Origin: Balneolaceae bacterium
GTDB lineage: Bacteria > Bacteroidota > Rhodothermia > Balneolales > Balneolaceae
Assembly (NCBI GenBank): GCA_007694095.1
Contig: RECI01000214.1
Span: 1 to 39,104, forward strand
DNA length: 39,104 bases
Direction of reading: 5' to 3'
The notes under the pieces are model-generated. The model had not been told where the DNA came from and searched no databases. It was given only the letters and a program-made list of their open reading frames with translations. How positions within the stretch are numbered: position 1 is the stretch's first letter; each line of letters starts with the position of its first letter. The position numbers were made by a program, and so were the translations under genes. This document shows positions 1-8,796 of the stretch, in pieces.

Positions 1-52
1 ATCGAAATATAGCTGAAAATCATTTTAACAATTCTTTTTGTAATTTTTAGGT

Positions 53-454
53 ATGAATATTCCAGAAAGAAAAATTTCCGATTATATCTCCGGGTTGGAA
101 AATGTGGCCGTTGCATTCCTGTTTGGATCTCAACTGAGCGGGAATGTACACCCGGAAAGCGACGTTGATATCGCAATTCTGTTTACATCTGGCAATGTAC
201 CCACAAATGATATGCAACTCGATTTAAAAGACCGCCTTTCACGAATTTTGAAAAGTGAGGCTGATGTTGTTGTGCTAAATAATGCCTCTCCAATTATTAA
301 AATGCAGGTGTTGAAGAACGGCAAAAAAATCATTGAACTTGACAGGCGGGCATATGTACATTTTTTTGTACGAACAATTAATGAATACGATGATCTGAAG
401 AGGGTCAGAGCCATAAACGAAAATAATATTTTAAAGGGCAGAATCTATGATTGA
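53..454 (+). CDS. MNT-type nucleotidyltransferase, MntA-like antitoxin
   Basis: A minimal nucleotidyltransferase of 133 residues. The signature GS-X10-DxD is complete: G25, S26, then D37 and D39 (GSQLSGN...SDVDIAI). In this family it is the metal- and nucleotide-binding site. Family members paired with HEPN toxins (MntA/HepT) neutralise the toxin by adding AMP to it. The stop codon overlaps a second start (ATG at 447), the usual translational coupling of mntA to hepT, but the partner here is a short remnant. The gene is therefore an antitoxin without a working toxin, or a gene kept for another reason. The start at 53 is the first ATG; only 52 bases lie upstream, so the promoter may be outside the window. 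Family assignment is firm; the present role is inferred. Confidence 0.85.
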   Translation: MNIPERKISDYISGLENVAVAFLFGSQLSGNVHPESDVDIAILFTSGNVPTNDMQLDLKDRLSRILKSEADVVVLNNASPIIKMQVLKNGKKIIELDRRAYVHFFVRTINEYDDLKRVRAINENNILKGRIYD

Positions 455-509
455 CCGAGATGTGATTTTTGCCAAAATCAGTTCAATTCAACGATGTCTC
501 CATAAATAA
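447..509 (+). pseudogene. Truncated HEPN (HepT/DUF86) toxin remnant, 20 codons
   Basis: An ATG at 447 overlaps the end of the nucleotidyltransferase gene and opens a frame reading MIDRDVIFAKISSIQRCLHK, then TAA at 507-509. This matches the typical amino-terminal helix of DUF86/HepT toxins, where an isoleucine/leucine-rich segment ends in ERCL or QRCL. A full toxin is about 110-145 residues and carries its RNase motif R-X4-6-H near the C-terminus; all of that is absent. None of the three frames in 510-600 resembles the missing part, so a deletion reaching nearly to mnmA is more likely than a point stop. Recognition of the first 20 residues is from memory of the family. Confidence 0.65.
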
Positions 510-600
510 ACGAAATACCCTTTTTAACCGTTATCATGCCTCCCGTGCAACTGCCGCTAAAAAGTTTTATTTTTAAAGGCAAATCAGATTTCAAGCATCT

Positions 601-1737
601 ATGAGTAAAAAAGGGCGTGTTCTTGTTGCGATGAGCGGCGGTGTCGATTCTTCGGTTTCGGCTGTGATGCTCAATGAACAAGGATACGAAGTGATCGGAA
701 TTACCATGAAAACCTGGGATTACCACCGAAGCGGTGGCAATAGCGGGAAAGAAACGGGCTGCTGCACGGTTGAATCCATGAACGATGCCCGCCATATCGC
801 GGTGCGCCATGGATTCAAACACTTTATCGTAGACATCCGGGATGAGTTTGGAAACTGGGTGATTGACCGCTTTGTGGAAGATTATACCAGCGGACGCACA
901 CCCAACCCGTGTGTATTGTGCAACACCCACATCAAATGGGCGGCATTGCTGCGGCGGGCCGACAACCTGGGCTGCGATTATATTGCAACCGGCCATTATG
1001 CCAACGTACGTGAAGAAAACGGACGGTATGTGATTTCAAAAGGGAAAGATCACAACAAAGACCAATCTTACGCTTTATGGGGCGTTCATCAGAAACACCT
1101 TGAAAGGACTATTTTCCCGTTGGGCAACTATCGCAAAACCGAAATCAGGCAGCTTGCTGAGGACTACGGTTTGTTGAATGTGGCAAATAAACCAGATTCT
1201 TACGAAATATGCTTTATACCCGATAACGATTATCACCGATTCTTGATGGAACGTGTGGACAATCTCGAAGAACGGGTTAGCGGCGGTATTTTTGTAGACA
1301 AACATGGGAACATACTTGGCAAACATAAGGGATTTCCGTTTTACACAATTGGACAACGGCGAGGTTTACATCTGCCGATGGGTAAGCCGGTTTATGTTAC
1401 CCATATTGACGCAGAAAACAATGTAATAACCGTTGGCGAAAAAGATGACCTTATCAGTACAACGTGCCGCGCCAAAGAAATCAACCTCGTGAAATACGAG
1501 TCAATTCCCGGCGGACAGATGGAAATTACCGGAAAAATTCGTTATAACGATGACGGTGCCATAGGTACGTTGAAACAGCTTTCCGATGATGAAATCGAAG
1601 TAAATTTCCCGACAGGCAGAGAGGCAATTACTCCCGGACAGGCCGTGGTGTGCTATGAAGGCGACGACCTGGTGGCAGGCGGCTGGATACATAAAGTAAA
1701 TGTATCCATGGAAGAACTTCTTCAGGCTGGTGCCTGA
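601..1737 (+). CDS. mnmA: tRNA-specific 2-thiouridylase MnmA
   Basis: A 378-residue enzyme that makes 2-thiouridine at the wobble position 34 of tRNA for Lys, Glu and Gln in the cytoplasm, using ATP and a relayed persulfide sulfur. The ATP-binding PP-loop SGGVDSS is at residues 12-18. The two catalytic cysteines are both present: C104 in PNPCVLCN and C204 in SYEICFIPD. The TGHYA motif is near residue 130, and the C-terminal beta-barrel region includes FYTIGQRRGL. Length is normal for the family. The ATG at 601 fits the start of known homologues (basic residues, then RVLVAMSGGVDSS). It lies 91 bases after the truncated hepT, so the deletion that removed the toxin ends close to this gene's leader. 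Confidence 0.97.
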   Translation: MSKKGRVLVAMSGGVDSSVSAVMLNEQGYEVIGITMKTWDYHRSGGNSGKETGCCTVESMNDARHIAVRHGFKHFIVDIRDEFGNWVIDRFVEDYTSGRTPNPCVLCNTHIKWAALLRRADNLGCDYIATGHYANVREENGRYVISKGKDHNKDQSYALWGVHQKHLERTIFPLGNYRKTEIRQLAEDYGLLNVANKPDSYEICFIPDNDYHRFLMERVDNLEERVSGGIFVDKHGNILGKHKGFPFYTIGQRRGLHLPMGKPVYVTHIDAENNVITVGEKDDLISTTCRAKEINLVKYESIPGGQMEITGKIRYNDDGAIGTLKQLSDDEIEVNFPTGREAITPGQAVVCYEGDDLVAGGWIHKVNVSMEELLQAGA

Positions 1738-1823
1738 AACATTATTCGTCAACGATTGTAAAAATAGCAGGAAAGACACATCGTTATATATCCATCCGGA
1801 AAAAAATCATTACATTTAAGCCT

Positions 1824-2585
1824 ATGAAAGCAATTCTTACGATACTTATTTTTTCTTTTAGTTTCCTGTGGTCAGGAATAAATTCAGCCCAATACCAGGG
1901 GGAAATAAATTTTATGATCTACAATCCCGCCAGTGAAACTGGAGTGGCTGAGGCTGCTACCATGAATCTTGTTTTTACAAGAAACAGAATATTTATTGAT
2001 TCAAATGTATCGATGAATGTGATGGCGGGTTTGAGTGCCAGAGGTGTTTTAGTGCGGAACGACCTTCAGGATTTTATTTTAATTACTGCGGAAAATGAAG
2101 GGCTCAAAGTTGCCAAATCGGAGCTCGAAAACCTTGTTATCATCATGAACAGGTTACAGGGGAGGCCGGACACATCCCAAAGGCCTGTATTTGACTGGGA
2201 AAATAAGGTATCTGAAACCGGGCGAACAAGGTCAATTCTTGGCAAGCAAAGCTATGAATTTATACTGAAAGGTGATGAAGACGGCGAGTATATCACGGTA
2301 TGGCTGACCGACCAGATCAAAGTGAACTGGGGATTGCTGTTAGATGCCTGGTATAGTACCGGGACCACGCAATTCGACCATGAAATACCGATTGAAATGG
2401 TAATGAACAGCAATAGCTTCCCTCTTCTTGTTGAAGCACATAAAAACGATGAGGTTGTTTTCAGGGCACAGGCAATCTCGGAGAACAACCGGAATTTTAA
2501 CCGCTCCAAAACCGAGCTTTCATCCGGTATGAAACTGCTTGGTGTAACCGATTTGATGATGAACTTTTTCCGGCAGCAACGATAA
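1824..2585 (+). CDS. Secreted DUF4412-like protein
   Basis: A 253-residue exported protein with a clear signal peptide (residues 1-22, MKAILTILIFSFSFLWSGI, cleavage near SAQ). The remainder is beta-rich: a metal-free, alternating pattern with GEINFMIYNP at the start and a GKQSYEFIL...EYITVWLTDQI segment in the middle. This is the layout of DUF4412 proteins, which are secreted or periplasmic proteins of Bacteroidota of unknown function. No catalytic motif is visible. It is followed after 14 bases by the 5'-nucleotidase C-terminal-domain gene and is probably co-transcribed with it. The family call rests on pattern and is moderate. Confidence 0.6.
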   Translation: MKAILTILIFSFSFLWSGINSAQYQGEINFMIYNPASETGVAEAATMNLVFTRNRIFIDSNVSMNVMAGLSARGVLVRNDLQDFILITAENEGLKVAKSELENLVIIMNRLQGRPDTSQRPVFDWENKVSETGRTRSILGKQSYEFILKGDEDGEYITVWLTDQIKVNWGLLLDAWYSTGTTQFDHEIPIEMVMNSNSFPLLVEAHKNDEVVFRAQAISENNRNFNRSKTELSSGMKLLGVTDLMMNFFRQQR

Positions 2586-2599
2586 ATCATATCAAAATC

Positions 2600-3316
2600 A
2601 TGTTGAGAACCCTTTCCGGTTTTGCAATTCTGATTCTTTTGGCTTCAGGCTGCTCAATTTTTCGTCCGGCGGTTCCTGTAGAAAAACCGGTTTTGTTCTA
2701 TCCGGATCCTGATTCATCTATGGTTCAAATGCTTGATTCTTACCGTCCGGCTTTAGACCGGTATATGGGCCAAAGGGTTGCAACCGTTCGCGATACAATC
2801 CGGTTTGACCAGCCCGAAGGGGCCCTTGGTAATCTTGTGGCAGACGCTCTCCGTTTTCGTGCCGCACATGAAACCCACAGTTTTGTACATGTGGGAATTA
2901 TCGGGGAGAGTTCGTTTAATCTATTCTTCGAACCGGGCGATTTAACTCTTGGCCATATTTACGAATTTATGCCATTTGAGAATCATCTTGTGGTACTCAC
3001 GCTTAACGGTATCAAATTGCAGGAACTGATGGACCAGGTTGCAGGGCTTGGCGGTGCACCTGTAAGTGGAGTAAGGTTTAATATTAACGAAGAAAATACA
3101 GCACGAGGAATTCTTGTAAATTCAGAAGTGATAGATCCCGGCCGAAATTATCTGGTTGCAACAACAAGCTGGGCCGCGAATGGCGGCGATGTATTTCCTG
3201 CTCTATGGGATGCAACTGGCCGGACAGACCTGGATGTTTCTGTCAGACAGATTTTTTTAGATTATTTCAGCAGGCAGGCTGAACTGGTTGATTTTCGTGA
3301 CGGAAGGATTCGCTAA
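2600..3316 (+). CDS. Lipoprotein with 5'-nucleotidase C-terminal domain
   Basis: A 238-residue lipoprotein: hydrophobic leader with lipobox LASGC (Cys18). Residues from about 70 onward form the 5'-nucleotidase C-terminal domain (PF02872), with GALGNLVADALR, then LTLGHIYEFMPFENHL and TLNGIKLQELM, followed by the closing NGGDVFP segment. In UshA-type enzymes this domain supplies the nucleotide-binding residues and lies after the metallophosphatase domain in one chain. Here it is a separate gene, and the metallophosphatase half follows as another gene 94 bases downstream. The two probably assemble into one nucleotide-scavenging hydrolase in the periplasm or on the outer membrane; that pairing is inferred from order and domain complementarity. 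Confidence 0.88.
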   Translation: MLRTLSGFAILILLASGCSIFRPAVPVEKPVLFYPDPDSSMVQMLDSYRPALDRYMGQRVATVRDTIRFDQPEGALGNLVADALRFRAAHETHSFVHVGIIGESSFNLFFEPGDLTLGHIYEFMPFENHLVVLTLNGIKLQELMDQVAGLGGAPVSGVRFNINEENTARGILVNSEVIDPGRNYLVATTSWAANGGDVFPALWDATGRTDLDVSVRQIFLDYFSRQAELVDFRDGRIR

Positions 3317-3324
3317 TGTATGTA

Positions 3325-3386
3325 CCGCAAAGATCGCTAAGTACGCAAAGAATTAATTTTATGATAGCTAAGTCGCGTTTTAGCTA
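3325..3386 (+). repeat. Intergenic CGCAAAG repeat plus hairpin
   Basis: Between the two 5'-nucleotidase halves lie two copies of CGCAAAG (3326-3332 and 3344-3350), spaced so that a degenerate copy sits between them. Spacers of this type recur in many Bacteroidota genomes. Just after it is a hairpin, TAGCTAA (3365-3371) pairing with TTAGCTA (3380-3386) across an 8-base loop. No run of T follows directly, so it is not a classical terminator. It may stabilise or separate the two transcripts. Confidence 0.4.
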
Positions 3387-3410
3387 CAATAATGTATTGT
3401 AATAACACTA

Positions 3411-4340
3411 ATGATAACCCGTAAAAATTTCCTGAAACATGCATCTGTGCTGGCTGCCGGGTCATTATTGCCCCTGAATATAAGCGGCGATTTATTTAAC
3501 CGGTTTAACGGGCAGAAGATTACAATCCTGTACACAAATGATACCCATGCGCGTCTGGATCCTTTTCCTGAGAATGCCCGCAGGTTTGCCGGGCTGGGCG
3601 GAATTGCCCGCAGGGCATCGCTGGTAAAAAAAGTTCGGGCGCAAGAAAAAAATGTACTCCTGCTTGATGGTGGCGATGTATTCCAGGGCACCCCGTGGTT
3701 TGATGTATACGGCGGTAAGGTGGACCTGGAATTGATGACCGAGATGCAGTACGATGCCATGGTAGTGGGCAACCACGAGTTCGACCGGGGGCTTGAGGGT
3801 TTTGCAGAAGCAGCGCAAAAAGCAGGATTTCCAATCCTTGCCTCAAATTACCTCACCCGAAATACCCCGATGCATCCCCATGTACAGCGTCAGATCATAA
3901 AAGAATTTGACGGTTTCCGGATCGGTATCTTCGGTCTTGGAATACAGTTCAATGGAGTAGTAGATCCAAAACTGTATGGCGAGGTAATTTCCCAAGACCC
4001 TGTTTCAGTAGCCCGGCGCGGCGTGGAGAGTCTCCGGAATTTTCATTATTGTGATTATGTAATCTGCCTGAGCCACCTTGGATTTCAGTATCAAAACGGC
4101 CGGATAGATGATATTACCCTTGCCACATCTGTTGAAGGAATCGATCTTATCATCGGCGGACACACGCATACCTTTCTTGACGAACCTGTTATAATTGAAA
4201 ATCCATCAGGTAAAAAAACCACCATTACACATATGGGCCACAGCGGGGTACGGGTTGGCCGAATAGATATTGATATATCCGGGATTGGCCAATACACGGC
4301 AATCCAAAGCCGTTACTACATCATCGACGGCCAATCATAA
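3411..4340 (+). CDS. Metallophosphatase, N-terminal half of a 5'-nucleotidase (UshA/NT5E-like)
   Basis: A 309-residue exported calcineurin-like phosphoesterase. The leader (MITRKNFLKHASVLAAGSLL) looks Tat-like but has TRKNF and not a twin arginine, so the export route is uncertain. All five metal-binding motifs of the family are present in order: TNDTHARL (D, H), DGGDVFQG (D), VVGNHEFDRG (N, H), CLSHLG (H) and GGHTHTFL (H, H). The chain ends after this domain; the nucleotide-recognition C-terminal domain is encoded separately by the gene upstream. Substrate is probably nucleoside 5'-monophosphates or related phosphoesters. Without its partner the specificity would be poor, so joint action is likely. 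Confidence 0.92.
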   Translation: MITRKNFLKHASVLAAGSLLPLNISGDLFNRFNGQKITILYTNDTHARLDPFPENARRFAGLGGIARRASLVKKVRAQEKNVLLLDGGDVFQGTPWFDVYGGKVDLELMTEMQYDAMVVGNHEFDRGLEGFAEAAQKAGFPILASNYLTRNTPMHPHVQRQIIKEFDGFRIGIFGLGIQFNGVVDPKLYGEVISQDPVSVARRGVESLRNFHYCDYVICLSHLGFQYQNGRIDDITLATSVEGIDLIIGGHTHTFLDEPVIIENPSGKKTTITHMGHSGVRVGRIDIDISGIGQYTAIQSRYYIIDGQS

Positions 4341-4499
4341 GCGTAATATTGGCAGTATATTAAATATTAGGGATAATCTTATCCAAATTTCAGTTGTTAT
4401 CCTTTCGTTTCCAATTTTTCTATGATTCAGTTCGAATATAGCTGTTATATTACCCATTCATGAGTAGTCATACATGCATACATTGATTATTCCCCTGCT

Positions 4500-5594
4500 A
4501 TGGTTTTCATTAAAAGACTGATTTGGCTGTTAGTTGCATTTCTTTTTTTCTTGGTGTTTCAGGTTGACTTATTTGGCCAGGATACAACTGTCAGAACTAT
4601 TCATGGTACAGTAACCGATTCTGCTGATAATCAAACCATACAAAATGTACACGTCTATCTTTCGAATACCACAGATGGAACCGTTACAGATGCTGGTGGT
4701 CATTATATCCTGAAAACAGAGTTAACGGGCCATTTTACATTGGTGTTCAGCCATGTGGGATACGATACAAAATCAGTTGAAATCCGGCTGGGAGAAGAAA
4801 CAGAAATAGAGGCTACAACGGAGTTGCATACTGTTGTTTATGACCTGAATGGTGTCGCGATCATTGCTGAGGCTGACGATGAATGGGAGCGGAACCTGGA
4901 TTTGTTTACCAAAGAATTCATAGGTACCAGTTTCATTGCACAGGATGCTGAAATCCTGAATCCCTGGATCATTGAATTTGGAATAAACGGAAATGGTCAA
5001 CTTGAAGCCAATGCATCGGAACCGCTATTAATTGAACATCATGCACTGGGATATCACATCCATGTTGATCTTATCTCCTTCCGGTGGGATCCTGATGAAG
5101 GAACCGGCCACTATACATTTTTCCACAGGTTCACTGAAATGGAATCCGACAGCTGGCGTCAGCGAAGAAGTTGGAGATACCAGCGAAGGCTTGCATTCAG
5201 AGGGTCTTTCGAACATTTTCTGCATAGCCTTTACCATGATCAGTTATCGCAAGACAAATTTATGACTGCTGTACAGGATAGTTTTAAAACAACTGAAATT
5301 GAACTGCTGAACCAATATGAGTTAGATGAATATCTTGCTGACCGGGAAATTAAGTACTCAAGCCATCCGGGGCTTAAAGGTTTTCGGATTAGGGAAAATG
5401 TTGATATAATTTTTTTGAGAAGCTATGCCAGAAGCGTTATCAGAGAGCGGTCAAGGCTGGTTCCGCAGAATCCTTCAAACATTTTTCTGGTTACGGAACA
5501 TGGCAGGTTATTTCATCCTCTATCTTTGCGAATAGATGGCGTTTGGTCGCAACACAGAATAGGTGATTTGCTGCCGGTTGGATTTACATTATGA
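4500..5594 (+). CDS. Secreted protein with carboxypeptidase-regulatory-like domain
   Basis: A 364-residue exported protein. Residues 1-26 form a signal peptide ending near LFGQD. Residues 35-115 are a CarboxypepD_reg-like/peptidase-associated beta-sandwich (IHGTVTDSADNQTIQNVHVYL...TDAGGHYIL...HVGYDTKSV), the same domain that caps TonB-dependent receptors in this phylum. The remaining 250 residues (from EADDEWERNLDLFTKEF) contain no TonB plug or barrel and have many Trp, Arg and His residues; I do not recognise a catalytic motif. Similar proteins with this domain followed by an uncharacterised region occur in Bacteroidota and are probably outer-envelope proteins. It ends convergently, 116 bases from the receptor pseudogene. 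Confidence 0.75.
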   Translation: MVFIKRLIWLLVAFLFFLVFQVDLFGQDTTVRTIHGTVTDSADNQTIQNVHVYLSNTTDGTVTDAGGHYILKTELTGHFTLVFSHVGYDTKSVEIRLGEETEIEATTELHTVVYDLNGVAIIAEADDEWERNLDLFTKEFIGTSFIAQDAEILNPWIIEFGINGNGQLEANASEPLLIEHHALGYHIHVDLISFRWDPDEGTGHYTFFHRFTEMESDSWRQRRSWRYQRRLAFRGSFEHFLHSLYHDQLSQDKFMTAVQDSFKTTEIELLNQYELDEYLADREIKYSSHPGLKGFRIRENVDIIFLRSYARSVIRERSRLVPQNPSNIFLVTEHGRLFHPLSLRIDGVWSQHRIGDLLPVGFTL

Positions 5595-5710
5595 AACTGG
5601 TTAAAATTTTTTTTTATCATATAACAAAACTCTACAATGTGTTTCGTTAACCTATCTGATTTGGGATGGTTGGGTAATAGATTTTCGGAAGGAAAAAACT
5701 TCTGCCCCGG

Positions 5711-7257
5711 TTAGCTTAACCTGAAACTTAGCGACAGGTAAGGCAAAAACGGCAGCTCATCCACCTGCTGCATGGTGTTTACGTCGAAGTAGAAGATGTT
5801 CTGAACGTTGTATGCATTCACGGCGCCGATTTCTGCTTCAAGAGTGAAACCGGGCGCCAGCCGGAAGGGCCTGCTGAGCGACACATCCAGCCGGCGGAAA
5901 CTGGGAAAACGCCCGTCAAACGGTTCTGAATAGAGGCTGACCATACGCCCCCGGTCGGTGAGCGGATGTTGTGTGGAAACATCCAGTAACATATCAATTG
6001 CAAAGAGTTTGGTGTAAGGGTTGCCGCTGCTATATTGCCAGATGGCATTAGCTGTTAACCCGGCAAACTTCATACTGGTGATCAGGTTGAGCTGATGGCG
6101 GCGGTCGTGCGGCGGGTTGTAGCGGAACACATCCCGGTCGATCCAGGCAACAAGGTCATTTGCATCGGCCCGGTACTCTGTTTTCGATAATCCGTAGCCG
6201 AAAAGTAGATAAAACCGACCCCGATTGAATTCCGCCTGCACGTCTGCTCCCCAGGTGGTTCCATCTGCCAGGGCCGTTACAATGGTATTTCCCGGCTCGC
6301 GGGTCCACCTGGCAACGGGAATATTTCGGTGGCGTTTGGCATAGCCTTCTACGCTGATGTCTACCAAATTACCGATCTGCCGACGGTATCCCATGATGCT
6401 GTGCAGCGATTCCGGCAGCGGATCTTCCCTGTCCACAGGTTTGTACACATAAAAAACGGTACCGGCATCACGTTCGTCAGAGATCGCCTCCATCACCTGC
6501 AGGTAGCGGCCCGTCGCCAGGCTCCATTCCTGCCGGTCATCGCCACCGGGCTGCCATGAAATGCGCAGGCGTGGTTCAAATGTGGGAGAGATGGTGCTCA
6601 GCGTTACCTGTGTCACAAATCCCGGTTTCAGGGTTAATCCGTGCGCAGGTTGCCAGTTGAGGGCGGTGTAGCCGCTGAAGGTGGAGGTGAGCTGGTCGAT
6701 TTTGGAATCCCAGTGGGTAAAGCGGACTCCGGCCCCGCTCCGTTCGGCAAACAGTTCGTCTAACTGAGCGTTATACTGAACAAAATCAATCTTGACACCA
6801 TAATCGAGTGGCACTCTCATGATTTCCCATTTATTGTCCATGCGAAGAAAACCCATCTTTATTCCGGAACTGCGTTCCGTGTTGTCAAACCCGCTTTCAG
6901 TGCTGTGGTAAGAGCTGAAGCCAAGCGAAAAATCCACGGCGTGGTCAACTTCCTCACCAAAACCGAGGCAGCGCATGCCAAGTGCGGTGTTACCCCAGGT
7001 CAGCTCCACGTTACGGTCGGGGTTGATGCGTCCGCGAAACCGTCGGTATTGGTTACGCCCGCGCGGAGGGTGTCGGCCCCCGGTTCGCTGATGAACACCG
7101 TGGCGCCAATCACCGGGGTGCCGTCTTCTTCGATGATGATAAGCACACGGAGGGTGGCCTGGCCGGCCTGGGCAAATACATTTGTTTGAGATGCAAATAA
7201 CAATAAAACGACAATGGTTTTTATGAATACCCAATATTTGAGTTGCATCATCTTCAT
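5711..7257 (-). pseudogene. TonB-dependent receptor, plug region deleted and frameshifted
   Basis: Reading the minus strand from 7257, the start MKMMQLKYW leads into a signal peptide (to VFAQAGQ) and the opening of a CarboxypepD_reg domain (GTPVIGATVFISEP...NTDGFAD). At about 7031-7045 the meaningful frame shifts: the first frame soon stops at 7000-7002, and the new frame gives NPDRNVELTWGNTALGMR, which is already beta-barrel, and continues through amphipathic strands to LSLSFRLS at 5711. The end of the regulatory domain and the whole plug, well over 100 residues, are missing. Deletion plus frameshift makes a functional receptor impossible as written. About 480 residues of barrel remain open, so the loss may be recent. 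The upstream lipoprotein gene is damaged too. Confidence 0.82.
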
Positions 7258-7268
7258 ATATGCCGGGC

Positions 7269-7950
7269 TTAAATAATCAATCGAGTTGAATGGTAAATGT
7301 GGTTGACATGCTGTGTTGACATTTGATGGGGTGAAGAATCTGGTTAGCAGGTTTCGCGGAGTAATAATGAGAACCATCTCATCATCCTCAATCCGGTGTT
7401 TAGGCTTTGGGCCTGCAGCAAAACCCGACCACTGGATTCCATCTGCATCAATAATTCCAACTTCCATCAGGATACGTTCGGGGTACTCTACATTTTTGAA
7501 AATAAATTCAATGTTCTGAGTACAGCCCACATGTTGCTGCGGTACCACGGATACTTCGGTAATTCCCGGAATTGTTGCCACACTGGAAACGGAAACAATG
7601 CCATCTCTTTTTACGGTGAGGCGGTAGCTGTTTTTCGGAACGAGCTCTTTTTCCACAAGAAAGTTGTAAGCAATAAATCCGGAGAAATCCACTTTTATGT
7701 TTTGGAGTATTTGAACCGAGCCGGTCCCGAGATCTTCAAAGGTTACAGTTCCATCAAATTCTTCAGGCTGTTCATTTAAAGGAATATGCGTGTTTTTTAC
7801 GCGGACATAATGTTGATCATGATCTGCATCCAGTGAACCATAAATCGAATAAAATCAGTCATTTTCTTCGAATGGATCAAGATTTCTTTCGATACACCCG
7901 GATACAATGAATAATAGTGTCGGCAAGATAAGAACCTTGTAATGAATCAT
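7269..7950 (-). pseudogene. DUF4249-like lipoprotein with in-frame nonsense codon
   Basis: From an ATG at 7950 the minus strand encodes a lipoprotein leader with lipobox IVSGC, then IERNLDPFEEND, then TGA at 7855-7857. The same frame resumes at once with FYSIYGSLDADHDQHYV and continues through SYRLTVKRDGIVSVSS, a pattern typical of DUF4249 proteins, which commonly sit beside TonB-dependent receptors. The frame then runs on into the receptor start with no stop of its own; shifts to the other frames would stop at 7277-7279 or 7269. There are thus at least one nonsense codon and probably a C-terminal frameshift. The family call is moderate; the stop codon is directly visible. Confidence 0.7.
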
Positions 7951-8233
7951 GATGAATTATTAGAAATTGAACTAATAATAAAGAAAATGGGGAGGAATCA
8001 CAGGTAAAACATGACTAACCCGGAATTCTCACAGAAAATATGTGAAGTGTGTTATAACTTTATGATATATAATACCTTAAGATATAATTTTTGAGCCTAT
8101 GAAAAAATGTGATGGTTATTTCCGCATATACAGGGTAATTAGCCACATAAAAACCGATCAGAATTGATGTATTTTCAGAAATAACGGGCTGGGAAAGATC
8201 AGTAAACCAGTCATGTAACTGAACTGAAGAGAG

Positions 8234-8659
8234 TTACCGCTTGGTAGTGATTAAAATTACACCATTCGCACCTCTAACCCCGTAAATGGATGCATCACTT
8301 CCCATCAGTACTCTTACATTATCGATATCGCGGACATTAATCATATTGTTAACCTGTGAATAACTGTTGCCCATCACGTTGCCGTCAACAACATAGAGCG
8401 GATCGGTATTGGTCATGAAGGAAGCTGAGCCCCGCACCTTTATCGATGGGTTGTGGCTTGGCCCTGTTACCTGAACACCGGGAACTCTCTGAAGGAAATC
8501 TGCCAGGGTACGGTATGTATCCCTTGAATCGGAAGATACAGTGGGTGAGCCCTCGGCTGATGATACGCTTTGTTCACGATCTGATGTTTGTCCGGAAGTT
8601 GAACATGCGGTACATATTAAAAAAAGAGAGATAACTAAGGGAATGAATAAGCTTTTCAT
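8234..8659 (-). CDS. Plug-only TonB-domain lipoprotein (copy 1)
   Basis: A 141-residue lipoprotein consisting of a leader with lipobox CTAC, a short Ser-rich linker and one TonB-dependent-receptor plug domain: TLADFLQRVPGVQVTG, IKVRGSASF, DPLYVVDGNVMG, then VRVLMGSDASIYGVRGANG and VILITTKR, where it stops. The last motif is the SusC/RagA-type signature that normally leads into the barrel; no barrel follows. The ATG at 8659 is preferred over one six codons upstream because GGAGG (8664-8668) is spaced four bases before it. A close paralogue lies upstream on the same strand. The function is unknown; such free-standing plugs might engage TonB, a porin or a surface partner. Confidence 0.85.
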   Translation of the reverse strand: MKSLFIPLVISLFLICTACSTSGQTSDREQSVSSAEGSPTVSSDSRDTYRTLADFLQRVPGVQVTGPSHNPSIKVRGSASFMTNTDPLYVVDGNVMGNSYSQVNNMINVRDIDNVRVLMGSDASIYGVRGANGVILITTKR

Positions 8660-8663
8660 GAAA

Positions 8664-8668
8664 CCTCC
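8664..8668 (-). promoter_or_regulatory. Ribosome binding site GGAGG
   Basis: On the minus strand GGAGG lies four bases before the ATG at 8659. It decides the start of plug lipoprotein copy 1, because the alternative ATG at 8677 would place this site inside the coding region. Confidence 0.6.
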
Positions 8669-8796
8669 ATGGAACATGATTGAAAACTCAGTAAAAACAA
8701 ATCAGGGAAATTCTAAGACTTTACCTGAAATCAGATCATTCAAACTGAAAAATATTGTTCAAATGATGAGAGGAGTAAATTGTAGTGTAAATTCGT

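Noticed and set aside
447-600. Possible frameshifted but complete hepT
   Set aside because: None of the three frames between 510 and 600 resembles the DUF86 continuation, and mnmA starts at 601, so there is no room for the full toxin.
478-996. 172-codon open frame opposite mnmA
   Set aside because: It overlaps mnmA almost entirely, and mnmA has all catalytic motifs; the opposite frame has no family features.
5711-7234. The 507-codon frame considered as an intact receptor
   Set aside because: Its first 50 or so residues are an out-of-frame reading of the signal peptide and regulatory domain, rich in Arg and His; the real N-terminus lies in another frame.
8099-8167. Short ORF of 22 codons in the gap before the plug lipoprotein end
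   Set aside because: No ribosome site, no hydrophobic or conserved pattern, and it lies downstream of a decayed locus.
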